The position numbers were made by a program, and so were the translations under genes. Under the pieces are notes generated by a model. The model was not told where the DNA came from. It saw only the letters and a program-made list of their open reading frames with translations, and searched no databases. A DNA stretch of 64,000 bases from the NCBI GenBank assembly GCA_022340585.1, contig JAJDNS010000018.1, positions 1 to 64,000 of the forward strand. The letters are read 5' to 3'. The stretch is from Acidobacteriota bacterium. Its GTDB lineage: Bacteria; Acidobacteriota; Vicinamibacteria; Fen-336. Shown here piece by piece: positions 56,284 through 64,000 of this stretch (within the stretch, counting starts at the first letter, position 1; every line of letters begins with the position of its first letter).

Positions 56284-57021
56284 TCAGCTCGCGACCTGGA
56301 GACGGTTCTCCACCCCCATGACCCCGAAGGCATCGCGCGCGTCGAGCTCCGCCTTCAGCCGCTCGACCCTCGACGCCACGGTGCCGGTGAGGGTCACCCG
56401 TCCGCCCTCCACGACCACGTGGATCGGCGGATCGGCGCGAAAGGCGTAGGTCTCGAAGAGGGGGTCGGAGTAGATGTGGCTGGCCACCTCGATCCTCAGC
56501 TCGTCGTCGAGTGTCGACGCCGGCAGGGTCTGGATCCGGTTGTCCACTGCCCGGACCCCCCGCACCCTGGAGACGAGCCGCGCGATGTCCGAGGCCTTGG
56601 AGGCCATCGTCACCGAGCCCTCGAGGGTGACCGCAGCGTCGCGGACGACCACCCGGACGTCGTCGAACACCGAGTACAGGACGAAGTGCTGGATGCGACG
56701 GTCGACCTCCCCGGCCAGGGCGGCATCGCTCTCGGAGCGGGCGACGGTGATCTCGTTCGCCACCGATCGCACGTCCCGTGCCCGCAGGGCGGTCCGCTCG
56801 GCCTCGTCGCGGTCCCAGGCACAGGCGACCATTCCCCTGAGCGTGACCGAGCCCGCGTCGACCAGGACGTCGACTCCGGAGATCTCCTGGTCGAGGAGCG
56901 CGTCCTCGACCACCTTCTGCACCTGGGCGTCGCTGAGGTGCTCCCCCGCGTCCACGGCCGCCGGCAGCAGGCCCACGGAGGTGAGCACGATCAACAGGCC
57001 CACCCTTCTTGCCGCTCTCAT
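56284..57021 (-). CDS. periplasmic triple-BON-domain protein
   Basis: A 245-residue protein with a signal peptide (1-26). Three BON domains follow at about 28-95, 100-170 and 175-245. Each has the pattern I-x-V-x-V-x-x-G-x-V-T-L-x-G-x-V (V-D-A-G-S-V-T-L-R-G, V-R-D-A-A-V-T-L-E-G and V-E-G-G-R-V-T-L-T-G). BON proteins such as OsmY bind phospholipid and help outer-membrane stress tolerance. ATG 57021 follows AAGGAGGACGC. It is divergent from the small secreted gene at 57217, with about 195 bases between. Confidence 0.88.
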   Translation of the reverse strand: MRAARRVGLLIVLTSVGLLPAAVDAGEHLSDAQVQKVVEDALLDQEISGVDVLVDAGSVTLRGMVACAWDRDEAERTALRARDVRSVANEITVARSESDAALAGEVDRRIQHFVLYSVFDDVRVVVRDAAVTLEGSVTMASKASDIARLVSRVRGVRAVDNRIQTLPASTLDDELRIEVASHIYSDPLFETYAFRADPPIHVVVEGGRVTLTGTVASRVERLKAELDARDAFGVMGVENRLQVAS

Positions 57022-57216
57022 GTGCGTCCTCCTTTCGGCCCGGCGAGATCCCTCCGGGCCAGCTCTCGCCTTTTCCCTCTCCATGGGTTGGACGCGGCGC
57101 GGCCTTGCGGCGCGCTTTCACCGAGATGACAGTCGTGAAAGGAGGGAACGCCTCCCGAGCCGGTCGCGTCTGTGCTAGTGAGTGCAACGTCAGGGGGCGC
57201 GAGGAGGCTCGTGAAG

Positions 57217-57810
57217 ATGATGTCAAGAATCGTCAGATCACTTGGTGCGGCGGCCGCGGGAGTTCTGCTGGCCATGATGCCGGGACCCGTGGCGGCAGAG
57301 CAGCCACCGGCCGCCGTGCTGCGGCTCGACGCGAATGCCGTGAACCTGTCGGGGGTCGGCCGCACCACGCCCGAGAAGCTCGAGATCGTCATCAAGAACT
57401 GGTCGACCGAGGCAACCAGGGAAAAGCTCATCCAGACCCTGAAGGACAAGGGCCCGGACAGGCTGCTCGACGCCCTTCAGTCCATCAAGCCGAGCGTGGG
57501 CTATATCCGTACCACGACGAGCCTGGGCTGGGACATCCAGTACGCCAGCGAGACCCGTCTCCCTGAGGGGGGACGACGCATCGTCTTCGCCACCGACCGG
57601 CCGATCAGCTTCCGGGAGGCGAGCCTGCAGCCGCGCTCGGCCGAATACGAGTTCATGCTCTGCGAGATCCACCTGGATCGCGACGGCATCGGCGAGGGCA
57701 AGCTCGCGACCATGGCCAAGATCTCCTACGACAAGAAGAAGAACCTCATCGAGATCGAGAACTATGGCATCGAGCCCGTTCGGCTGACTCGAGTCACGAC
57801 CGAGGATTGA
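57217..57810 (+). CDS. secreted protein of an uncharacterised paralogous family
   Basis: A 197-residue protein with a signal peptide (ending near P-V-A-A-E-Q). The mature part is one alpha/beta domain: V-N-L-S-G-V-G-R-T-T, W-S-T-E-A, L-I-Q-T-L-K-D-K-G, I-K-P-S-V-G-Y, T-D-R-P-I-S-F-R-E-A-S and E-I-H-L-D-R-D-G-I-G-E-G. No named family fits. It is the intact partner of the truncated gene at 1097-1590. ATG 57217 was chosen (GAGGAGG 9 bases upstream); GTG 57211 is close. It precedes ftsH in the same direction by 142 bases. Confidence 0.75.
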   Translation: MMSRIVRSLGAAAAGVLLAMMPGPVAAEQPPAAVLRLDANAVNLSGVGRTTPEKLEIVIKNWSTEATREKLIQTLKDKGPDRLLDALQSIKPSVGYIRTTTSLGWDIQYASETRLPEGGRRIVFATDRPISFREASLQPRSAEYEFMLCEIHLDRDGIGEGKLATMAKISYDKKKNLIEIENYGIEPVRLTRVTTED

Positions 57811-57952
57811 GCGAGTGCCGGGGAGGCGCGCCGGCGTTCGAGGGGCGACGCCTCCCGGCTCGCGCGAGCGGGCAAGGCCCGAGCTCACCTCGACATCGGG
57901 GACGAGCCGCGATCGGTCCGGAAGTCGGCAAAGGCCCCCTTTGAGGTTCCCG

Positions 57953-59908
57953 ATGGACAATCACCAGAAGCGTCAGTTCCAGTTTTCCGGCGTCTACCTC
58001 CTGGCGGCGTTCGCGGGCCTGCTGATCGTCCAGGAGATCGTCGCCCGGCAGACCGCTCCCCGGCCCGTGCCCATGAGCGCTCTCATGGACGACGTCCGCG
58101 GCGACAAGGTCAGCAAGGTCCTGATCCGCGACGACGACGTCCTGGCCGAGCTGAAGCCCGAGGTCAAGAAGGCGGGCAAGGCGCCCGAGGGCAAGGAGGC
58201 GGGCAAGGCGCCCGAGCGGATCGTGGCGACACGGCTGCCGGGGATCGACGAGACCGATCTCGTCGACGAGCTCCGCAAGAACGACGTCGAGTTCTCGGGC
58301 CTCATCCAGCAGACATCGTGGCTGCAGACCTTCGTGGTGGCCTGGGTCCTGCCGATCGCCATCATCGGGGCCATCTGGTTCTTCCTCATGCGACGGATGC
58401 AGCGTTCCGGTCCGCTGAGCGTGGGCCGAAACAAGGCTCGAATCTACGATGAGACCGGCCAGCAGAGGGTCACCTTCGCCGACGTGGCCGGGGTCGACGA
58501 GGCGGAGGCCGAGCTGGTGGAGGTGGTGGACTTCCTGAAGCACCCCCAGCGGTACACGGCCCTCGGGGCGCGCATACCAAAGGGGGTGCTGCTCGTCGGG
58601 CCGCCCGGCACCGGCAAGACGCTCCTGGCCCGGGCGGTGGCCGGCGAGGCCGCCGTGCCATTCTTCTCCATGTCGGGCTCGGAGTTCGTGGAGATGTTCG
58701 TGGGGCTCGGGGCGGCCCGGATGCGGGACCTGTTCGAGGAGTCCCGGAAGCGCGCTCCGTGCATCGTCTTCATCGACGAGCTCGACGCCATCGGGAAGTC
58801 CCGGGGCGGCCTCGCCGCCCTGGCCACCCACGACGAGCGCGAGCAGACCCTCAACCAGCTGCTCACGGAGATGGACGGCTTCACCGGGGCCACCGGGGTC
58901 ATCATCATGGCCGCCACCAATCGACCCGAGGTGCTGGATCCCGCTCTCCTGAGGGCAGGACGGTTCGACCGCCACGTGATCGTGGACCGCCCGGACCTCC
59001 GGGGGCGCGAGGCGATCCTGGAGATCCACGTGCGCCCGGTCAAGCTGGCGAACGACGTCGATCTCCGGGTCCTCGCCCAGCGGACGCCGGGCATGGTGGG
59101 GGCGGACCTTGCGAAGATCGCCAACGAGGCGGCGCTCGCGGCGGCGCGCCGAAGGGTGTCTCTCGTCGCGCAGCGGGACTTCGAAGAGGCGATCGACCGC
59201 ATCCAGCTCGGCCTCGAGAAGAAGGGTCACGTCCTCTCCCCGGACGAGAAGCGACGGGTCGCCTATCACGAGTCGGGGCACGCCCTCGTCGCGCTCTCGG
59301 TCGACCATGCCAACCCCGTCCACCGCGTGACCATCATCCCGCGGTCGATCGGGGCCCTGGGCGTCACCCTGCAGCTGCCCACGCAGGACCGCTACCTCGT
59401 GACCCGCGAAGAGCTCCGCGACCGCATCTGTGTGCTCTTCGGCGGACGCGTGGCCGAGGAGCTCGTGTGCAAGGACATCTCGACCGGGGCCCAGGACGAT
59501 CTGACCAAGGCCACCGAGACGGCGCGACAAATGGTGACCCGCCTCGGCATGAGCGAGCAGCTGGGACCTCTCACCTTCGGTCGCGACCACGCTTCGCAGT
59601 TCCTTGGCGGCCTGGGCACGGAGGAGCGCAACTACAGCGAGGAGACGGCGCGGGCCATCGACGCCGAAGTGCGGGAGATGCTGGAGACTCAGCACACCCG
59701 GGCTCGAGAGATCCTGAAGGGACGCCGCGACGTCCTCGAGCGGCTGGCCGCGCGGCTGCTGGAGGTCGAGACCCTCGACCGGTCCGCCCTCGAGGAGATC
59801 CTCGGGAGGTCGCTCCTCCTGCCCGACACCGAGCCGGCTCTCCGAGTGCCCGTCCCGGCCCAGGGTGCGGGTGGCGGCCCCCGGGGCCCCGGCCTTTCAC
59901 ATCTGTAA
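57953..59908 (+). CDS. ftsH: ATP-dependent zinc metalloprotease FtsH
   Basis: A 651-residue inner-membrane protease. Helices at about 12-29 and 125-142 flank a periplasmic region containing an unusual lysine/glutamate/proline repeat (K-A-G-K-A-P-E twice). The AAA domain has Walker A G216-P-P-G-T-G-K-T, Walker [12 protein letters not shown] and the [17 protein letters not shown]. The zinc site is H439-E-S-G-H. It degrades membrane and short-lived cytosolic proteins. ATG 57953 is the start directly before the N-terminal segment. The ClC gene follows after 266 bases. Confidence 0.93.
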   Translation: MDNHQKRQFQFSGVYLLAAFAGLLIVQEIVARQTAPRPVPMSALMDDVRGDKVSKVLIRDDDVLAELKPEVKKAGKAPEGKEAGKAPERIVATRLPGIDETDLVDELRKNDVEFSGLIQQTSWLQTFVVAWVLPIAIIGAIWFFLMRRMQRSGPLSVGRNKARIYDETGQQRVTFADVAGVDEAEAELVEVVDFLKHPQRYTALGARIPKGVLLVGPPGTGKTLLARAVAGEAAVPFFSMSGSEFVEMFVGLGAARMRDLFEESRKRAPCIVFIDELDAIGKSRGGLAALATHDEREQTLNQLLTEMDGFTGATGVIIMAATNRPEVLDPALLRAGRFDRHVIVDRPDLRGREAILEIHVRPVKLANDVDLRVLAQRTPGMVGADLAKIANEAALAAARRRVSLVAQRDFEEAIDRIQLGLEKKGHVLSPDEKRRVAYHESGHALVALSVDHANPVHRVTIIPRSIGALGVTLQLPTQDRYLVTREELRDRICVLFGGRVAEELVCKDISTGAQDDLTKATETARQMVTRLGMSEQLGPLTFGRDHASQFLGGLGTEERNYSEETARAIDAEVREMLETQHTRAREILKGRRDVLERLAARLLEVETLDRSALEEILGRSLLLPDTEPALRVPVPAQGAGGGPRGPGLSHL

Positions 59909-60174
59909 GCCTCCCGAAAGCCTCCGGCAAGGCGATTCTCCGTACAAGTGCATGAGAGCTGCCGAGGCGGCCGACCCGAAGGGCGGATGGCCGTGAGCGG
60001 GAGGAGGACTCGTGCAGGAGGTTTGGAGGTCGCGCCCCGGGGCTGCCGTGCCGGCTCCGCCGGCGGGGAGACCCCTCGCTCACCTCGCGCGCCCCGTTCC
60101 TCCGGGGCGCCCACTGGAGCACCGCCCTTGAAGCCTCCTGTGGTCAACCCGAGGATGGAACCGAGACCGAGACG
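59909..60174. other. gap between ftsH and the ClC gene
   Basis: No recognisable gene. Dense GC palindromes (CCGGCTCCGCCGGCGGGG near 60050) could form a stem, possibly the ftsH terminator, but lack a T-run. Confidence 0.35.
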
Positions 60175-61860
60175 ATGAAGGGTCGGGAGCGCCGGCTCAT
60201 CCTCGACTCCGTCATGCTGGGAGTGGTGGGTGCCCTCGGTGCCCAGGTGTTCACCGTCCTGCTGCATCTCGCCGAGCACGTGCTCCTCGAGGGGCTGGCG
60301 GGCTACACGCCGCCGGGCCTGCCGGACGAGGGGGGCGTGCTGCGACAGCTGATCGGCCCCCACGGCCTGTGGTGGATCCCCCTCGCCACGGTTCTTGGAG
60401 GCCTCATCTCGGGAGTCCTCGTGTACGCCCTCGCCCCCGAGGCCGAAGGCCACGGCACCGACACGGCGGTGAAGGCATACCACCGCTCCGGCGGCGAGAT
60501 CCGCCCGCGGGTCACGCCCTTGAAGATGGTCGCCTCGGCCGTCACCATCGGCTCCGGCGGAGCCGCGGGTCGCGAGGGTCCCACCGCCCTCATCAGCGCC
60601 GGCATCGGCTCGTTGTACGCCACCCTCACGCGGCGCCCCGACGACGAACGCCGTCTCCTCGTCCTCGTCGGCATGGCCGCCGGTCTCTCGGCCATCTTTC
60701 GCTCGCCCATCGGCACCGCGCTGTTCGCGGTGGAGGTGCTGTACGCCGAGATGGAGTTCGAGGCGGCGGCCCTGCTCTACACGATGCTGGCGTCGATCGT
60801 CGCCTACGTGGTGAACGGGCTGTTCGTGGGCTGGAAGCCGCTGTTCCAGATCCCCGCCGGCCTCGGCAATCCGGACGCCACCGATTTCGTCTGGTACGCC
60901 GTCCTGGGCCTCGGGAGCGGAGTCGTGGCGACGGCCCTGCCCCTGCTCTTCTATGGCATGAGGGACGCCTTCCGGAGGATCCCCATCCCCGTCCACCTCA
61001 AGCCCGCCCTCGGCGGCCTCGGCGTGGGGGTCCTGGCGTTGGGGCTCCCCCAGGTACTGGGAGGGGGCTACGGGTGGATCCAGGAAGCCATGGACGGGCG
61101 GCTCGCCCTGCGGCTGCTGCTGGTCCTCGTCGTGGCGAAGGCGCTGGCCTTCGCCCTGACCGTCTCCTCGGGAGGATCGGGAGGGGTCTTCGCCCCCACC
61201 CTCTTCGTGGGGGCGATGCTCGGGGGAGTGGTGGCCCAGGCCACGGACCACTCGTCCGCCGCCTTCGTGGTGGTGGGCATGGCGGCGGTCTTCGGCGGAG
61301 CCGCCCGCGTGCCCATGGCCACTCTTCTCATGGTCACGGAGATGACCGGGGGATACCGCCTCCTCGTGCCCGCGGCCCTCGCCGTGTTCGTGTCCTACTT
61401 CGTGCAGCGGCTTCTCAGCCAGCGCTTCCGGTACTCCAGCCTCTACGAGGCTCAGGTGCCCGCGCGGGTCGACTCCCCGACGCACCATCTCGAGCATCTC
61501 CGGAGCGCCATCCGTCTCGTCCGGGAGGGGATCGTCTCGCCGTCGAGACCTCTCGGTCGCCTCCAGCTCGCGGCGTTGCTCGAGACCGGCGTCGCCATCG
61601 GGCTGGGAGACGGACAGGAGCTCGTGCTCGCCGCGCCCCGCCCCGACAGCCCCTGGATCGGGCAGCCACTGCTCGGCCCCCACCTCGACGAGGCTGGTGA
61701 GGCGCGGATCCTGGCGGTCGTGAGGGACAAGCGAGTTCTGGTACCGAGTGCCGACACCATCGTGGAGCCCAATGACCGTCTCATGCTGGTCCTCGGCCCG
61801 GGGGGCTGGCGGCACGTCGGGGCCCACCTCGAGGCGTTGCAGCCGGGCGGACGCTCCTGA
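60175..61860 (+). CDS. ClC-family chloride channel/antiporter with TrkA-C-like tail
   Basis: A 561-residue inner-membrane protein. The ClC core (about 10-430) has selectivity motifs G-S-G-G-A-A-G-R-E134-G-P (E134 the gating glutamate) and S-G-G-S-G-G-V-F-A-P. The C-terminal 110 residues resemble TrkA-C/RCK-type domains rather than CBS (S-P-W-I-G-Q-P-L, then D-R-L-M-L-V-L). Such proteins exchange chloride for protons or are simple channels; the presence of one gating glutamate does not decide. It stands alone, with a small lipoprotein gene converging. Confidence 0.88.
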   Translation: MKGRERRLILDSVMLGVVGALGAQVFTVLLHLAEHVLLEGLAGYTPPGLPDEGGVLRQLIGPHGLWWIPLATVLGGLISGVLVYALAPEAEGHGTDTAVKAYHRSGGEIRPRVTPLKMVASAVTIGSGGAAGREGPTALISAGIGSLYATLTRRPDDERRLLVLVGMAAGLSAIFRSPIGTALFAVEVLYAEMEFEAAALLYTMLASIVAYVVNGLFVGWKPLFQIPAGLGNPDATDFVWYAVLGLGSGVVATALPLLFYGMRDAFRRIPIPVHLKPALGGLGVGVLALGLPQVLGGGYGWIQEAMDGRLALRLLLVLVVAKALAFALTVSSGGSGGVFAPTLFVGAMLGGVVAQATDHSSAAFVVVGMAAVFGGAARVPMATLLMVTEMTGGYRLLVPAALAVFVSYFVQRLLSQRFRYSSLYEAQVPARVDSPTHHLEHLRSAIRLVREGIVSPSRPLGRLQLAALLETGVAIGLGDGQELVLAAPRPDSPWIGQPLLGPHLDEAGEARILAVVRDKRVLVPSADTIVEPNDRLMLVLGPGGWRHVGAHLEALQPGGRS

Positions 61861-61882
61861 GCAGTGCCCCGGGGTGCGCGGC

Positions 61883-62242
61883 CTACGGCGGGGTCGCTCC
61901 CCTCTCCTCCGTCCCCGCCGCCTCCCTCTCCGCGACGATCCGTCGAGCCTCGGTCAAGACCTCGTGCGCGGTCATTCCGTTGAGCGGCTCGAGCGCGCGG
62001 GCCTCGAAGCCCGTGGGTCCGGCGGCCATCTCGGGGACCGCGTCCTTGCCGAAGCGGCTGAACGCCACTGTCGCCACCGCCTCGTCGAAGGCGGGCCGCC
62101 TCTCCGGGGGGAGCGAGCGGCGAACCTCCTGCAGGGAGGCGGCGACTCTCTCGTCCGACGACGTGTCGATCCGTGGGGCAGTGCCACACGCGACAGCTGA
62201 TGCCGCGAGACCCGCAACGACGACCCACCAACGTCGCCTCAT
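61883..62242 (-). CDS. small lipoprotein of unknown function
   Basis: A 119-residue protein with a lipobox (S-A-V-A-C19). The mature part has D-T-S-S-D-E-R-V-A-A-S-L-Q-E-V and V-A-T-V-A-F-S-R-F and is mostly helical. The pattern resembles DUF6694-like lipoproteins, but the match is weak. It converges on the ClC gene, with 22 bases between stops. Confidence 0.6.
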   Translation of the reverse strand: MRRRWWVVVAGLAASAVACGTAPRIDTSSDERVAASLQEVRRSLPPERRPAFDEAVATVAFSRFGKDAVPEMAAGPTGFEARALEPLNGMTAHEVLTEARRIVAEREAAGTEERGATPP

Positions 62243-62508
62243 CCCTCACCCCCCGGGCACGCACTCAGCGCGCCCAGCCGCATCGGAAGCACGGAGAAGC
62301 CTCACAAGGTTAGACGGAATACCGCCTTGCACTGCTCTTGCACGCGGATTACAGCAGTGAAAGGTGGGGAGTCTGCGCTCCTGCTTGCCATCTCCGCAGC
62401 CCGTGCATAGAGTCATGGGGCCCGCCACGGACCCGGGCCACTCCCGTGCTGGTAGGGCTGCCAAGGCATCCGGCCGCAGGCCGGTTCGGTCCTCGAAAGG
62501 AGCTCGAC
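62243..62508. promoter_or_regulatory. upstream region of the second GH51 gene
   Basis: The 266 bases hold no gene. CCGGCCGCAGGCCGG (about 62470) forms a short GC hairpin close to the ribosome-binding site CGAAAGGAGCT of the GH51 gene and could affect its translation. No promoter boxes can be named with confidence. Confidence 0.4.
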
Positions 62509-64000
62509 ATGAAGAGGCACCCATTGGGCGCGTTCACGATCCTCGGCGTCGCCCTGCTGTTGGCCGCCACGAGCCACGCCCAGACCTCAGACGTGGCCGC
62601 CAGCGCGGTCCTCCGGGCCGACCAGCCGGGTCCGGTCGTCAACAAGAACATCTACGGCCACTTCGCCGAGCACCTGGGCCGGGGAATCTACGAGGGCATC
62701 TGGGTCGGGCCCGACTCCCCGATCCCCAACACGCGCGGGATCCGCAGCGACGTCGTCGCCGCTCTCAAGGAGCTCGACATTCCCGTGCTGCGGTGGCCGG
62801 GCGGCTGCTTCGCCGACGAGTACCACTGGAGGGATGGGATCGGGCCCCGTGACCAGCGACCGTCGATGATCAACACCCACTGGGGTGGCGTCGTCGAGGA
62901 CAACAGCTTCGGCACCCACGAGTTCATGGACCTCGTGGAGCAGCTCGGCACCGACGCCTACATCACCGGCAACGTCGGCAGTGGCACCCCGCAGGAGATG
63001 ATGGAGTGGGTCGAGTACATGACCTCCGACGCCATCTCACCCATGGCGAACCTCCGGCGCCAGAACGGCCGCGAGGAACCCTGGCACGTGCCGTACTTCG
63101 GCATCGCCAACGAGCCCTGGGGCTGCGGCGGCAGCATGCGGCCCGAGTACTACGCCGACGAGTACCGGCGGTACAACACCTTCGTCAAGAACTACGACCG
63201 TAGCAAGCCCATTTATCGCATCGCGGCTGGGGCGAGCGTCGATGACTACAGGTGGACCGAGGTGCTGATGGGCGTCGCGGGACGGCGGATGGACGGCCTG
63301 TCGCTCCACTACTACACCCTGCCGACCGGCCAGTGGAGGACGAAGGGCTCGGCGACCGACTTCGGCGAGGATCTCTGGTTCTCGACGCTGCAGCGCACCC
63401 TCCGCATGGACGAGCTCATCACGAAGCACTCCGCGATCATGGACAAGGCCGAGGCCGAGGCGAAGCCCGGGCCGTGGCCCGGGGCCGACAAGAAGGTCGG
63501 CCTGGTGGTCGACGAGTGGGGCACGTGGTACGACTCGGAGCCCGGCTCCGTGCCCGGCTTCCTCTACCAGCAGAACACTCTGCGCGATGCGCTGGTCGCG
63601 GCCCTCAACTTCCACATCTTCCACCGCCACGCCGACCGCGTGACCATGGCCAACATCGCGCAGACGGTGAACGTCCTGCAGGCGATGATCCTCACGGACG
63701 AGGAGAAGATGCTGCGGACGCCCACGTACTGGGTGTTCGAGATGTTCAAGGTGCACCAGGACGGCACGTTCCTGCCGGTCGAGCTGGAGTCGCCCGACTA
63801 CGTGTTCGGCGGGGAGGGAATTCCCATGGTGAGCGCGTCGGCCACGCGCGCGGCCGATGGCTCGGCGACCCACCTCTCCCTCGCGAACACCAGCCCCTCC
63901 CAGGCGGTGACCCTGACCGTGGAGCTGGCCGGGCTCGCGCCGAGGGTGGTCAGCGGGCGCGTCCTGACCGCCCCCGCGATGGACGCCCACAACACGTTCG
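62509..64000 (+). CDS. secreted alpha-L-arabinofuranosidase, GH51 (3' end outside window)
   Basis: The frame is open to the right edge (497 codons seen). It has a signal peptide (ending near A-T-S-H-A-Q) and the same GH51 blocks as the gene at 4014: [21 protein letters not shown], acid/base E202 in A-N-E-P-W-G and nucleophile E336 in V-D-E-W-G. Ala replaces the usual Gly before N-E, and there are small insertions (N-G-R-E-E-P, K-P-G-P-W-P). ATG 62509 follows AAAGGAGC. The two paralogues probably cover different arabinosyl linkages. The C-terminal end is missing. Confidence 0.9.
   Translation, partial: MKRHPLGAFTILGVALLLAATSHAQTSDVAASAVLRADQPGPVVNKNIYGHFAEHLGRGIYEGIWVGPDSPIPNTRGIRSDVVAALKELDIPVLRWPGGCFADEYHWRDGIGPRDQRPSMINTHWGGVVEDNSFGTHEFMDLVEQLGTDAYITGNVGSGTPQEMMEWVEYMTSDAISPMANLRRQNGREEPWHVPYFGIANEPWGCGGSMRPEYYADEYRRYNTFVKNYDRSKPIYRIAAGASVDDYRWTEVLMGVAGRRMDGLSLHYYTLPTGQWRTKGSATDFGEDLWFSTLQRTLRMDELITKHSAIMDKAEAEAKPGPWPGADKKVGLVVDEWGTWYDSEPGSVPGFLYQQNTLRDALVAALNFHIFHRHADRVTMANIAQTVNVLQAMILTDEEKMLRTPTYWVFEMFKVHQDGTFLPVELESPDYVFGGEGIPMVSASATRAADGSATHLSLANTSPSQAVTLTVELAGLAPRVVSGRVLTAPAMDAHNTF

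Overview
The window is about 70% GC and densely coded on both strands. Several traits point to an Acidobacteriota-like bacterium. These are a VWFA-related protein of the acidobacterial type, TolB/PD40 propeller fragments, MacA/MacB-type efflux, TonB-C proteins, many secreted hydrolases and an uncharacterised paralogous family seen twice. The phylum call is inference. No rRNA, tRNA, CRISPR array or replication gene was found.

The dominant theme is plant cell-wall hemicellulose. GH51 arabinofuranosidases lie at 4014-5633 and 62509-end. A Tat-exported glycosidase-like protein (5630-8329) overlaps the first of them. A PA14-bearing GH31 (21475-24345) is followed by a converging sulfatase. The centre is an operon in which a single 1628-residue protein carries two complete GH3 enzymes (42425-47311) and is coupled to a GH8 exo-oligoxylanase (47308-48645). 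A LysR regulator, a PQQ-type propeller, a GH39 xylosidase, an aldo/keto reductase, an acetyl-xylan-esterase-like hydrolase and an MFS sugar porter complete the set. The likely route is debranching and deacetylation of xylan or xyloglucan outside the cytoplasm, exo-cleavage to sugars, then MFS uptake.

Other blocks are housekeeping or envelope functions. 9629-10453 is mscS and 11261-11854 is wrbA. 12476-17014 holds a racemase, a thioesterase and a MacA/MacB-like efflux operon. 17190-19228 is a two-component system divergent from that operon. 27017-32042 holds a beta-lactamase-fold hydrolase and a little-known NTF2-like/MoaF-like/secreted-protein cluster. 33374-36644 holds a TonB-C protein, an exported kinase-like protein and a DUF4832-like glycosidase. 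38444-42322 holds TPR, VWA and an AsmA-GT51 glycosyltransferase. 52938-62242 holds dienelactone hydrolase, BON, FtsH, ClC and a small lipoprotein.

The second striking feature is gene decay. At least twelve fragments lie between intact genes: broken IS91-type transposase, carbohydrate-binding protein, outer-membrane protein with an in-frame stop, nikR with a frameshift, a TonB receptor cut after its plug, an alpha-galactosidase-like gene without its barrel, a formylglycine-generating-enzyme piece, an amidohydrolase piece, propeller tails and an ABC fragment. Most are truncated at both ends while neighbours are intact. This suggests either recurrent short-range deletion in a decaying accessory genome or assembly chimerism; the sequence alone cannot separate the two.
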